Shown piece by piece: positions 11,187 to 22,773 of a stretch of DNA of 64,000 nt (positions are counted from its first letter, which is position 1; each line of letters opens with the position of its first letter). The position numbers were made by a program, and so were the translations under genes. The DNA comes from Vicia villosa. Lineage: Eukaryota; Streptophyta; Magnoliopsida; Fabales; Fabaceae. Where the stretch lies: assembly GCF_029867415.1 (NCBI RefSeq), contig NW_026705222.1, positions 434,001-498,000 of the forward strand. Direction: 5' to 3'. The notes beneath the pieces were generated by a model. That model searched no databases and was not told the DNA's origin. It worked only from the letters and a program-made list of their open reading frames with translations.

Positions 11187-13310
11187 TCATGTCACCTTCG
11201 AGGCATCCCTCATCTGCCTCCTATAAAGCATAATAGCATGAGCCTCCACCATGATGACATCAAGAGTCTGTCTAGCATACGATCCATCAGGAAATAAACC
11301 TTTGTCTATACCATCCCGCGCAATCTCTATGATATGACGACACCTAGACAACACCGCAGTCGCATGATCGGCCCTAGTCTACTCCTCCTCTAGGATCTCA
11401 TGATGAACTAGCCTCGGTGGGTTCCCTGGAGCAAGTGGTATCATGTACAGATGGGACACTGGGAAGAACCAAAACATGTAACCGTACTCGTATCTTCAGT
11501 CGCATGTAGCTACGGTAGCTTTGGCCTCTTCAGGAACAAGATGATTCTCAAAATCATCAAAAATCTCATCCATATCCCTCAGTCTCACCGTCGGAAGAGC
11601 AACTATAGCAGGATCCTAGGGAATAGTTTGGGTGAACCCGAACTGACGCATCACCCGCTCAAGCATATAGGCAGCCGTCCCGCGAATCCCACAAGCCAAC
11701 CAACCTGTAAACAACATTACCTCGTCAAATGGTATCGTCTTACGGTGGTCGGCATATCCAAATAAGTGTACGTCCTCATGGACCAGCGATCAATGTACAA
11801 CCGGAACGGCTCTACCGCCCGGTTCCCTCGAAGGGGGTCGTATGTGCAGGCACGCGGCTTATGTTCAGTATAGCCGGCCGCAAGTGACCAACCCGAGATG
11901 CGGGGGAAGTGCTCTAGAATCCATCCCTGAAATAAGAAAATTAAATAGTTAGTTTCCCGAATCAAAATAATTAACAAAGGCCACAACGAAAAAGAAGTTA
12001 TACTGTCATCAGTGACATGCTGGCGGTTATCTTCTTCGTGTTCCACTTTATCCCTTCATCCAGCTTTGTGTACAGTATACCAAGTATGCAGCCCCCCTGT
12101 TCCACTCATGGATCGTCTTAAGATCAGCCAAAAAGCAGAGGTACGTGATATCAGTGTATGTGGCACTAGTGTCCACAAAAATCTATGTGTCAACAAGATA
12201 CAAAAGGTATGCTCTCATAACATACCTCATGTGCATGGTAACCTTCTCAGCATCACCATTGGCATCTCGTACATGCTGTACCTCCTCATCGAACACCTGA
12301 GCCAAATAACTATACCTGACATGACTGCCTCGAGTTTTGTCAATCTCTCCCATGGCACTCTCAGGGGTAACTCCCAACATCTAAACCAACAGATCCAACG
12401 CCTCCTCCTTACCGATCCTCTCATGATCCAGGAATCTCCCTCTGATCGGAAGATGCAACAGACACGCGACGTCGTCGAGTGTGATCATTATATCACCATG
12501 TGGTATGTGAAGCGACGACGTCTCATGGTGCCACCTCTCGATGAACGCATTAATCATACCCTATTTAGCCATGTTGTATCCACAGAGGGTCAAATCTTTC
12601 AACCCTGTAGGCTCTAAAAGCTCATCAAACCATGGCTCTCTAGGAGGTACTAGTTTACCGATCTTCCGCTCATGGCTAATGACCTTGAGCGGATTACGGT
12701 CCTGCATAAATATTTTGACGGATTTAGTCAACAAACTAAAAAATTCATAAACAAAATCATAATTTAAAATGGAATCAAAAATCAACATTCATACCTGTTT
12801 GTCATATATACGTCTCGCAACATGTTCAGAATAAAGAGGAAGAAGGGATAAATCAGACGGTCCTCCTCCAAAAGCCTGAGGCGCCGCAGGCTGTGCAGGT
12901 GCCGCAAGTTGTGCATGTGCAGGATGTGCAGGTCCCGGTTGCGCACGAGCCACCTCTGGTACCTCTGGAGGCTGGGATTGAGGCTCTGACTGATGCTGAG
13001 ACTATGCCTCTAGTGTCGCATGTGAACGTGAGGTTTCTCCCGCCTCAAATGTTGTAGGTGGAGGAGAGGTCCGCATGCGGGAGGAAGGGGGAGGTGAAAG
13101 ATGGACAGGAGAATCCCGTCTGCTGCGGGAGGCCGAACTAGTGGCATAAGTAGTGGGAGTAGCCAGTGGAACACCGGAAGATGAAGCTGTTGCATCCGGT
13201 ACGGCCTGTTCAGATGCAGGAGGAGGTTGGGATGCCCGAGTCTTTTCTCTCCGCACAGAAGCGTGTTGTGCTACCCTGTCGTGTCTCAATCTAGATGGTC
13301 TGTCAGTCAT
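11187..13310 (-). pseudogene. MAIN-like plant mobile domain gene, decayed, with introns
   Basis: Read on the minus strand from the ATG at 13310 (MTDRPSRLRHDR), a proline- and alanine-rich N-terminus leads into the PMD. Recognisable family phrases are VISHERKIGKL, FIERWHHETSS, ITLDDVACLLHLPI and GWILEHFPRISGW, followed by RNRAVEPFRLYIDRW-type sequence. GT-AG introns are visible at 12702-12794 and 11927-12003. In-frame stops occur at about 13002, 12561, 12381 and 12183, and the exon near 11740 is disturbed, so it cannot make the full protein. PMD proteins such as Arabidopsis MAIN and MAIL1 act in the nucleus in silencing and cell maintenance; transposon-borne relatives are common. A 2.9-kb solo LTR at 13383 sits just upstream of the start. 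Confidence 0.8.
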
Positions 13311-13377
13311 CGCTCCTGTAAAACCATGGAAAAAATGTTAACTCAAGGTCCAATGTTGAAAACAAATTTTAAAAAAC

Positions 13378-16310
13378 ATAAGTGTAGCAACCTGCCTAAA
13401 AAATTCAGCTTTCGAGTCGCCACCTATTCTGAAGGGCGAATAGGAAACCCTACGCAGATAAGAGGTTGAGGGTAAGTTATTATAATCAGGCTGAGGGAAG
13501 GTGTTAGGCACCCTCAGCCTTTTCCTAAAGGCTAATGTTCAAAGATCAGGGTTGCATGGCAGGGTTCATAAAGAAATATGGCAAACAGAATTATAATGAC
13601 ATGATTAGAATTTTGAAGAGGGGGACTCGCCTGTTGCCAAGTGCCTACGTACCTCCTTAGGGAGGATCAGAGTCTACGTAGTTCGGGAAGAGTTGTACGC
13701 CATTTAGAGTTGGAATTTGATTTGATATGTGTTTTTTAGAGGCTTTTTAGTTAGCCTATCGCAGTTTGTTTTGTCTTGTAATTTGAATGGATTTTAGAAT
13801 GATTTTTTAGGGTTTGGGCGTACAACCCTGATTTGGCACAATTAACCGCAATGATCCATAGGTTTGATCATCATAGTTAAAAGATTAAGGATTTGCATTG
13901 TTACCAATTTAAATCGATTAGTTCGATTATCACTAATAACAACTTATTGTATTTTATTACTTTATAAATTGGCGTTTTATATCGTTACCTCTCATAATCG
14001 ATTAACACGACTACAAATAATAACAAATTAAATTAAACAGTAAGGTAAGATTAACCACCACAATCAATAAGATGATTGCAGCCATTTAATCGAATTTTGG
14101 TTGGATTTTTATTTTAATTAAATAGCATTTTAATTAAAATTATTGTTAACCATAGCGATCAATCGATTTAATCGGCACGAATAACAAATTGAAAATTTTA
14201 ACATAATTATCATGTATTTATTTTATTAAAAAAAATTATAATACAATTAATATATATTAAAACATGTATTTTAATTAAAACAATCAAATAATTAAAGTTT
14301 TATTAAGTTTATTAAGGGTTATGATTAGGTGTGGCAGCTTGGATGGCTTATATTATAGGGACTGGATCTGGAGCGCTTGATTAAGGCTGGGGGGAAGATC
14401 TAAGGCTCAGATTTGAGAGGTTTATTGTGAAGCATATAGGCAGGGGCGCATGAGATCTCATAAGGAAATTTAGAAAAAAAACATTGTGAGGGCCAGGGAT
14501 CGAACCCTGGACCCTGGGATTATCACGCACACACCTTACCAACTCAACCCAGCTACTCACGCGTTTGAATGTTGCTTTGGTTAAATGATAAAAAAAAGAA
14601 AAGAAGTCATGGAGGGAACGCGCGCGGAATTCGAATACACCAATCCCCTTCTGACACCTCGTCATCTTCCCCAATAAACCCTGTAACCATCTTTTAATAG
14701 CGCTTCCACATACAAGCTGTAAAAGCTCCCACTTACTACACCTGTTTATCACGAAGACCCCCCAAACACACACCAAAATGAAAATTACGACCATGGTTAG
14801 CTTCGCCATGCTCAGGCGAATTTGATTGGGCCTGTAACTGCACTTTATTCCCTCTAAATCAGGAAACCCTAATTCAAACCCTAAAAACCCAATCATGGTA
14901 TATTACGGTATGGGCGTGCAAACTTCAAATTAATCAATCATAAAGCTTCAGAACATCACGACAAACACATATATACATTCAAAACATGCTCATGTACCGT
15001 AAATCACTGAATCCGAATCAAAGAATTTCAAGAACGAACCTTGGCTTATTGGAGATCGTTCTGGGGTTGTTGATGCAGGGTAATGATTCGGTCACCTTCA
15101 GAATGATCCAATGAACCTGCAGCAGGCTTTAAATCTCCTTGAAACCTTCTAATTCTCAAAAACCGAGTATGAGTTTTTTTGGAGAATTTCTTGCTCGTGA
15201 ATGTGCTCTCTCTGCAGATTTTTCGTCCCCAACCCTTGTGCCTTGTGTTTGGTACTTATAGGAGATGCAATTTAGGTCAAAAAAAGAATCAAAAGGCCTT
15301 TGAATCAAATCTTTCCATTGTTGAGAAAATTTGATTTTCTTTCTTCAATGATAAGCTACTATTTTGGTCAAGATTTGATTTTATTTCTCCTTCATCCAAT
15401 TACCACGAAATTAATAATATATTTTGTCATTAACATTGATTGGAAATCAACAAAATATATTTTCTAACAAAATATTTAATTTTCTAACTTATTTAAATCA
15501 TAAAAATCAATTTTTTTATAAAATAAATGTTTAAAAAAACTAAATAATATGTTTAAATTTCGTGGCATCTTATTTTGGGCATGTTAATAACTTGTGGACC
15601 AAGTTTGCATAAGAAAACCATAGGCCCATTTGCAAAATTCCTTAATTTGAACCCTCCTTTTTCACCTTTGGTCCTTCAAAATCACCTAACTTTGATCAAG
15701 CATATCTCCTTCAATTTTTAAGCTATGAGGGAGTTCTAATACTTTTTAGAAACCTCAAGAGGTCCTCTACAAGCCACTTTGGAACATATTTCTCATTTGA
15801 AGCTTTTATCTTGATCATATCTCTTTTGGGAAAAAACTACTTCTGAAGGATGCCTGAAAATGACCTGTAATCTTTTGCCTTGTATCTTCTAAATGAAGCA
15901 TTTTTAGCCTTGGCTTGTGAGACACAAAGTTGTAGAGAATCCAATTTCCTTCAAAATAGGCTTTGAGTGGGGAATTTTTGATGTTCCATGTGAAAGTTAT
16001 GCCCAGTCAAAGTTGGGTTGACTTTCTCCTAAGAAACCCTAATTTGAACTTTTCTGTATTTGTTCATCTCTGAGTTTCTATTAATGGAATCATGATCAAT
16101 TCTTGATCAAATGATGGTTATGCACCCCATACTTGATATTTGCCCAAATGGTTAAAGTTTGGATCATGCCTTGATTGTAGTTGACCTTTAAGTTTGCATC
16201 AGTTGACTGTGAGCTATCTGGATTATGTGAATGAGCCATGCCTTGAGATTTGAACCTTGTTTCTGTTGTGAGAAAAGTGTGGGAGGTAAATTTTGGGGTA
16301 TGACAATAAG
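13378..16310 (-). mobile_element. solo LTR of a Tat/Ogre-type element with ATAAG target duplication
   Basis: The LTR occupies 13383-16305 (2923 bp): plus-strand TGTAGCAACC at one end and GGGGTATGACA at the other, so the minus strand runs TGTCATACCCC...GCTACA. The 5-bp flanks ATAAG (13378-13382 and 16306-16310) match exactly. There is no second LTR or internal coding region, so unequal recombination has removed the body. It contains a TATA box at about 15255-15264 (minus TCCTATAAGTACC), a tRNA-like segment at 14485-14560 and long AT-rich stretches. The sequence GGTGGCGACTCG near its 3' end also marks this LTR class (compare 35355-35370). Confidence 0.9.
14485..14560 (-). other. tRNA-like segment (Pol III A and B box-like) inside the solo LTR
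   Basis: The minus strand reads GTGAGTAGCTGGGTTGAGTTGG, close to a tRNA A box, and 50 bases later GGGTTCGATCCCTGG, a good B box and T-arm (5-bp stem around TTCGATC). Total length is about 76 bases, ending CCCTCAC. The 5' GTGAG pairs with CTCAC, but acceptor positions 6-7 do not, and the anticodon stem is poor. It is more likely a tRNA-derived relic or SINE head than a working tRNA. Confidence 0.45.
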
Positions 16311-16890
16311 GAAAAAAACCAGAAATACACTTCAGGTTTTGTTCTTGATGAAAACCGGAAATATACTTTCGATTTCTGCTACGACTTCAAAGGTGCGTTA
16401 ATGGCACCCCACCCACACAAAAGAAGTCCATTAAACAGCAATTGATGATCTAAAATACATTTCTAACACCTTATAAATGATTTATAATGTTCAAAACAAT
16501 CCACAAATACCTAATTTTTAACCTAAAACACAAATCTAAGTGGATTTTACATAAACTCTAAAAATATCAAAATCAACTTACTTGATTGATTGTCATTGTT
16601 TTTTGTTGTTTGATTGTTGCTGGATGTTTGATTAATTGATACTTTATCCCTTAGAACGACTTCGGATGCAAATATGGTGAATTTTGTGAAAATGAAATTG
16701 AGAGAGTTGTTGTGTTGTTTTTTTTGTTTTTGAAACTGTAATGGAGAGGAAGAGGCAGCGCACCTTTTAGGTGCCCCTCGAACCAAAAATATACTTGCAG
16801 TTTCTTACTGTAGTTATATTTTCGATTTATTCCAACGTTAATATCAAAATTGGTGCGTACCGAAAATATACTTGTAATTTTGAAAGACAT
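16311..16890. repeat. AT-rich block with near-inverted ends
   Basis: Copies of a motif like CCGGAAATATACTTTCG occur near 16330 and 16362, and again near 16797 and 16870. GGCACC (about 16401) and GGTGCC (about 16770) face each other. A small foldback element is possible, but no clean terminal repeats or target duplication could be set. No gene is seen. Confidence 0.3.
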
Positions 16891-18690
16891 TTAAGAAATT
16901 TCGTGTGGTATCCTAAAAAAACATGAAGTGGAATAAAAAATTCTAAAATATAATATATAACTCGTGGGTTGGCTTGATGAGTCGGACCCATTTTACCTGC
17001 TCTAAATAGTGGACAAATGTATAATTAATTTAACAGCGTAATGTGACGGGCTCCAAATTAATTGAAATAATCGGTGCATCAATCAGGGAGTATGACCCTT
17101 TCTATGGTGCTCGTCCCATCTAAAAAGACATTAAATACCTCAACCGCATATAAATTTATATGTACACTACATTTCTGTTTTAGAATATACAATAAGATTA
17201 GAAATTCTTGTAAGTTTTTTTGATAAAATATAAAGTACGATTATTATTTTTAGTGGATACATACAGTAAGATAATGACAATTGTTTTTGAAGAATGCCTC
17301 ATCATCATAATGTCTTTTGACGGTTGGGTCGTGACTTATTATAGAAAAGGCTACATGAGGAAACAAACCACGTTGAAAAAGTTAATAATTCATTGGCCCG
17401 TGAAGCAGATACAAATAAATGTCAGAAATTGAGACAATGATCAAAAGAGAGGGCCAATCTAAGAATTTAGACTTTTATAAAAATCATTAAACCATTGAGG
17501 TACCGAATTACGGATTTATTGTCAAAAGAGAGGGCCAATCTAAGAATTTAGACTTTTATAAAAATCATTAAACCATTGAGGTACTGAATTACGGATTTAT
17601 TGTCAAATTATTAGATCGTTAGTCGAACTACATGATTATACTAGATTAAACTAGATAATTCAATTGAATAAATCAGTCTTTATAACAAAATTATATATTT
17701 ATTAAATTGATCGAATAAGATGACTCGATCTTTAAGAACATATCACAATACCTACAAAATTTCAAAATATCATAATTTTTTACATATTTATTCTTTAAAT
17801 TTAAATTCTAAATACAATAATCACTCACAACATAATAATAGAGAATATAAATTTAAATAAATTCTAAGGACAAACAAAAGAAAAAATTGTTTCAAATAAA
17901 TTTTAAATAAAGTTCATTTATATTTATATTTTATTTTTTAAAAAAATTATGAAAACAGTGTCATTTTTTTAGAAAAAAAAAATATGTATTTGACCTGTTG
18001 ATTTTTCAAAACCGTCCGTTCACCGGTTTTGACCAATTTCCACCGATTCAATAACATACTCGTTTCAACAATCTTTTGATTCCTAGTTCAACCAGTCCGA
18101 CCGAATAATTTGGTTCAGTTTTTAAAACATGACATATTATTACAGTTATTTATATAAAATATTTCTAACCAAAGAAAATCAAAATTTAGAATTCAAGTTG
18201 GATTTTTGGGGTCAAGTTTTGTGTAAAAAACTTGGTTTAGAAAGAAGGAATTTGGATATTGCGACTTGTATGTAAGAGTTAGGTAACTTGTTGATCAATC
18301 TACACCAAGCATTTATGCATGGCAGTAGAAAACGTGTTTGCTTGGCTTCATGGATAAATCTGCATCACGTTATATAACCTGAACCCTATTGTACAGACAG
18401 AAATAAATTATTACGGGTTAGGCCTTGAACTGAAAGTGAAACCAATGAATCGTGAATATATTTGATAATATCTGCTCTTTTTTTTTAATACAGAAGTACA
18501 TTCAATAATTTTATTTGGACAGAAAGGTGTACCTCAAATTATGAACGGAGTCACGTTTTTAAGTTGTCTTACCTTCATGCAATTTAAGTTGCTTCTATCT
18601 CATAGGATTTACCCATTTCAATTTAGTTTTTGATTTATTTCTTGGTAATTGAGTCTACTCACATAGTTGTGCATTTTAGGGTTGAGTGTT
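16891..18690. other. AT-rich intergenic stretch without recognisable genes
   Basis: Apart from the 81-bp duplication at 17441-17602, I see only AT-rich sequence with short frames. A CCGGTT-rich patch lies near 18000-18120. Confidence 0.5.
17441..17602. repeat. 81-bp tandem duplication
   Basis: Two head-to-tail copies (17441-17521 and 17522-17602) beginning TCAAAAGAGAGGGCC differ at one base (C versus T in the GGTACYGAAT segment), so the duplication is recent. Confidence 0.95.
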
Positions 18691-18869
18691 TAATCGTTTT
18701 TATGCATACAGAAATCAAATTATTTGACTAAAGTCTTAAAAATATATTTCTAATCAAATACTAATTGAAGATTTGAATCAAGAAACACATTTGTGAATGG
18801 TTCAAGTCGTGTCAAGTCTCGATTCAAAATAACACTATATTTTGATGAAAATTTGAAAATATTGAAGTG

Positions 18870-19121
18870 TGATTCAAATCACAATGATGGCTGACTTGAA
18901 TCAAACCCTTGTGAAAAATTAGAATTTTTCTTCTATGAGTTTGATTCGAATCACTAGACTGCCTGACTCGAATCAAACATAGTTATAAAAAACATGATTT
19001 TGCCTCTATGAGTTTGATTCAAATCATAGACATGCTTGAATTGAATCAAAGTCTAAAAGTAAATTTTGGATTTTGGTTATATGATCCTGATTCAAATCAC
19101 AGATCTAGTTTATTCGAGTCA
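18870..19121. repeat. paired palindrome array, unit TGATTCGAATCA
   Basis: Eight copies of TGATTCGAATCA or variants start at 18870, 18892, 18942, 18964, 19015, 19037, 19088 and 19110: four pairs, each 22 bp apart. Pairs recur at 72, 73 and 73 bp. A looser continuation runs to about 19240. It lies upstream of the LTR TATA box. Confidence 0.88.
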
Positions 19122-19280
19122 CATAACTCAAATCATTAAATGGTTAATTCAAATCATGAGAGCGGGTTTTCTTAGTTCTTAGATATTGATTCAAATCATT
19201 CACATTCTTGACTTGACTCATAATTCTTGCTTATGACTTGAATCAAATGGTTTTTTTCTCTCATTTTTGTGTTTATCACA

Positions 19281-19289
19281 TATATAAAT
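19281..19289 (+). promoter_or_regulatory. LTR TATA box
   Basis: TATATAAAT lies about 160 bp downstream of the last well-formed palindrome pair. Confidence 0.55.
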
Positions 19290-20419
19290 CATTTTCCCAA
19301 AATCTCTAATATCCACTCGATGATTTAGAACTGACAACATATATTTTCTCTCAAATTTCAAAAAAGGTTTTGAATTTTTTTTAGTTTTGCAACCGAAATC
19401 TCTTCATCTTCAATCTATTGCATCATCCGTTATTTTTTTATTAAGTTTTCCTTTTAGGGTGTGAGTAAGATCATTTTGTGAAGATTTCTTGAAGACCTCA
19501 GGGTTGACATCTGTGTGTGGTGGTGGTTGGGATCCACAAATCCAACGGATAAAGTAGGAGGTTAATCTCTTCAATATTTCTTCGATAGAGCTTTGTGGAA
19601 GCTGCTACAGACAAAGTTGGAGTTTTTCTCATCTCCAGACAATTCAAGGCTTAAGGAATCGGTAGGACTGAGTAAAGGCCTCTACAGAGTGAAATCCTAA
19701 AGCAACATTCTAAAAGGTGGAAGATTGAAGTCAAAGTTGAGTAAAGATTGTACAAGAATTCAGTGTCAAAAGTTGTATACAATCAAAGAGAATTCAGATC
19801 GAAGATCCTTAGTTTCAACATTATCTCGAATTGTGATTGTACTTTCAAACTTGTGGAATAACATCAAATTTTTAATGGGAAACCATTAGAGAATGAAGTA
19901 GACATAAGCAAGGGCGGATAATCGAGCCACTATAAATCCGACATACTCTCTTTCTCTCTATATTTTATTTAAGATGGCAAGCTTATATTTAGTTTTCTTA
20001 AAATCACATGATATTAGGGTTTATCATATTGGTAGCGATTTCATAAATAAGTTTTAGGTTTTGTTATATTGAGACTTTAAAACTATTTTACTTTGATTAA
20101 TTTTAAAAACTGTAATGTTAGATTTCTTGCTCAATTGAAAATACTCGCTACACATATCTTGTGTAAATTGATTTTTAGTAAATCACAACATTGATTGATT
20201 TTGTATTTTTCATCTATCATGTATTTTGTGTTTTTGATCAAGTGTCCATTTCATTCCTTCCTAAAAGCATATACATTTTATACAAATTTTTTATGTTATG
20301 TAAAACAATTTTTGAAGTCTGATTTTCAAAAGTGAACTTTTTTAATTGATCTATTTTCTAGGAAGATCTATTATCCTCCCCCCTTCTAGACCATTCGAAT
20401 CCATATTTTATCCTAAGAA

Positions 20420-20570
20420 TAATAACTTCCGAGAATAACAGGAATACAAGGTATAAGAGTATATTCTTGGTATTGATAAAAAGTCTCAATACCAGGTGAT
20501 TTACCCTATTAATGGATTTAATCTATGGGCCAAGACAAGTTATCCTAATGTGGAACCACCATTCTAAAGA
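20420..20570. other. junction between copia LTR and LINE
   Basis: Unassigned. It contains a short hairpin, GGTATTGA and TCAATACC around a 9-base loop, near 20479-20504. No LINE 3' tail or poly-A is present. Confidence 0.35.
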
Positions 20571-22773
20571 AAGATACTAGGAAGAAGGCCTTACACTTAT
20601 TAGGATTCACCATAAGGCCTGTAGAATCAAAAAAGCTTTTGAAACTCTTAAGGATCGACTTCATGGATTTGTCATCTCCTTTGGTAAACAACAAAACCTC
20701 ATCAGCAAAAGAAAGGTGAGTAATATTGAGATTCTTACATTTGCTATGAAACTTGAAATCTGGATTCCTGGTCATCTTGTGCATCACCCTGTTCATATAT
20801 TCCATCATAATCACAAATAAAAGGGGAGAAATAGGGTCTCCATGTCTGATGCCTCTTCTAGCCTCCATGATCTGAGAGTATTCCCCATTCACATTGAATC
20901 TATAGCTGACAGAGGTGGTGCCCAACATTATCCAGTTAATAAACTTCTGAGGAATGCCTAGCTCCATTAGAATAGTTTCCATAGACTTCCAGTCCACCAT
21001 ATCATAGGCTTTATGTAAGTCTAATTGCAACATCACTCTAGGAGTGCCTCCTTTCCTGCTGTAGCCTCTCACCATCTCATAAGCAAGCAAGATGTGGTTC
21101 TGAATAACCTGCCCTTTCATGAATGCTGCTTGTCTCTGGTGAACAATATCAGGGAGCACACTACCAAGTCTATTAGTGAGGATATTGGAGATCATTTTAT
21201 AGAATGTGGTGCACACTGCTATGGGCCTATAATCCTTCACCTCTTCTGCTTTATCATGCTTGGGGATCAGTGTTACTATGGTGCTATTGAAGACTTTGTA
21301 CAACTTACCTTTCTCAAAGAATTCCTGAGCAGCCATTATCACATCTGTTTTGACAATGTCCCAACTGGTCTTGAAGAAGTTGGATCCAAAGCCATCTAAG
21401 CCAGGAGCTTTGAGGTCACCAATATCCTTCATGGCTTCCCAAATCTCTTTCTCTGTGACAGAGCTAGCAAGATATTCACTTTGACTTTGACTTACTTGTT
21501 TTCCAATCCTCAAGGCTTCAATGTCAACATGCTTGAGGCGATTCTCCTTGGTTCCCATGAGTTTGTGATAAAAGTCCATGACTTCTTTCATGATATTTTC
21601 CTGATCATCAACATAAGTACCATCTGCCAGCTTGAGCCTCTTCATGCCTCTACACTTATACTTAGCTTTAATTGAAGCATGAAAATAAGCAGTATTTTCA
21701 TCATTCAATCTTAGCCAATCAATTTTGGATCTTTGCAAAAGCATCTGTTCATCTTGTTCTTGTAACCTGATGACTTCTTCTGTGCAAGTCCTAACCTTAA
21801 TGATCAAGTTATTGTCCAGTCTATTGTTCTGTACCTCAGTCTGTGCCAGTTCTAGAGCTCTTCTTGCACTCTCCAGATTACTCCTGAGGTTAATCAAGCT
21901 TCTACTGAACTGCTTCAAGTCAGACTTTAGCCTCTGAAGTTTTCTCCAAAGGATAAACATAGGGGTTCCATCAATAGGTTTGCTCCAACTAGCTTTAACA
22001 ATATCATCATACCCTGCCAACTTGGTAATGCAATTGTAGAATTTAAATCTTCTCTTAGGTGGAGCTATAGGATTCTCCTTGATCACCTGTATTAAAGCAT
22101 GATCAGACACACTAGGAGATAAAACATTCAAAATCCAGTCATTATACTTTTGATACCAGTAGACATTAGCCATCAACCTATCAATCCTGGAGTGAATAGG
22201 ATCTGAAGAGTGTCTATTGCACCAAGTATAATAATCACCATTGTGATCCATCTCACTCAGCCCAGTTCTAATCATCATGTCCTGCAAATCTATGAACTCA
22301 GCTTCAGTGACCATCCTGCCCCCAATCCTATCTTGGGCTTTGGTGACATTGTTAAAGTCACCAATGATACACCAAGGCTCTTGATTCCTAGGTTGCATAT
22401 GTTCAATATGATTCCATAGGGTCCTCCTTTTATCAAGTTGGTTTTTGCCATAGACTGCAGTAAGCCAATACTGAAACTCACCCTTCCCATCAAAAACACC
22501 ACAATGTATGAACTGGTCAGAACTACTAACAACTCTTAGCTCAACATTCCTATCATTCCATGAAATCCACAGCCTGCCATTTTCATGGTTTTGATAATTG
22601 TCAAGGTACATATCATAGATTTTAAGTTTATCTCTTGTTTTCTTGGCATTTTCCTTCTCAACTCTGGTTTCAATGAGTATCAAGATGTCAGGTTTCATAA
22701 GATTGAGACGGGAACTAATCTCTCTTATTTTCCCTGGTTTGTTAAGTCCCCTAACATTCCAAGAAATCAACAT
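20545..22773 (-). pseudogene. LINE ORF2: endonuclease and reverse transcriptase, 3'-truncated
   Basis: From the ATG at 22773, an open frame of 742 residues starts with an AP-type endonuclease (LISWNVRGLN at 3-12, ETRVEK, GDFNNV, SRIDRLM and SVSDHAL). It continues with a plant L1-type reverse transcriptase (LIPKHDKAEEVKDYRPIAV, LDLHKAYDMVDW, RRGIRHGDPISPLLF). The catalytic FADD box reads FADE (SFADEVLLF), replacing an essential Asp with Glu. Similarity ends at NPNKCKAFF near 20580; thumb, RNase H and the 3' tail are missing. The start codon overlaps the ORF1 stop as ATGTTGA, which suggests reinitiation. Truncation and the changed catalytic residue make it non-functional. Confidence 0.88.

Larger units (their letters stand above)
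18690..20420 (+). repeat. copia-type LTR (solo or truncated)
   Basis: The plus strand has a palindrome array (18870-19121), a TATA box (19281-19289), a long leader and, near 20380, the CCTCCCCCCTTCTAG tract typical of Sirevirus-like LTR 3' ends. No primer-binding site or gag follows, so it is a solo or truncated LTR. Both ends are approximate because no target duplication could be matched. Confidence 0.6.

Noticed and set aside
14485..14560. Functional tRNA gene
   Set aside because: Acceptor positions 6-7 do not pair and the anticodon arm is poor. Recorded as tRNA-like only.
14381..14896. 171-residue minus-strand frame in the solo LTR
   Set aside because: It spans the tRNA-like segment and AT-rich LTR sequence, with no recognisable domain.
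20476..20506. Helitron 3' hairpin
   Set aside because: The stem is only 8-9 bp, no CTRR end follows and no TC start could be found.
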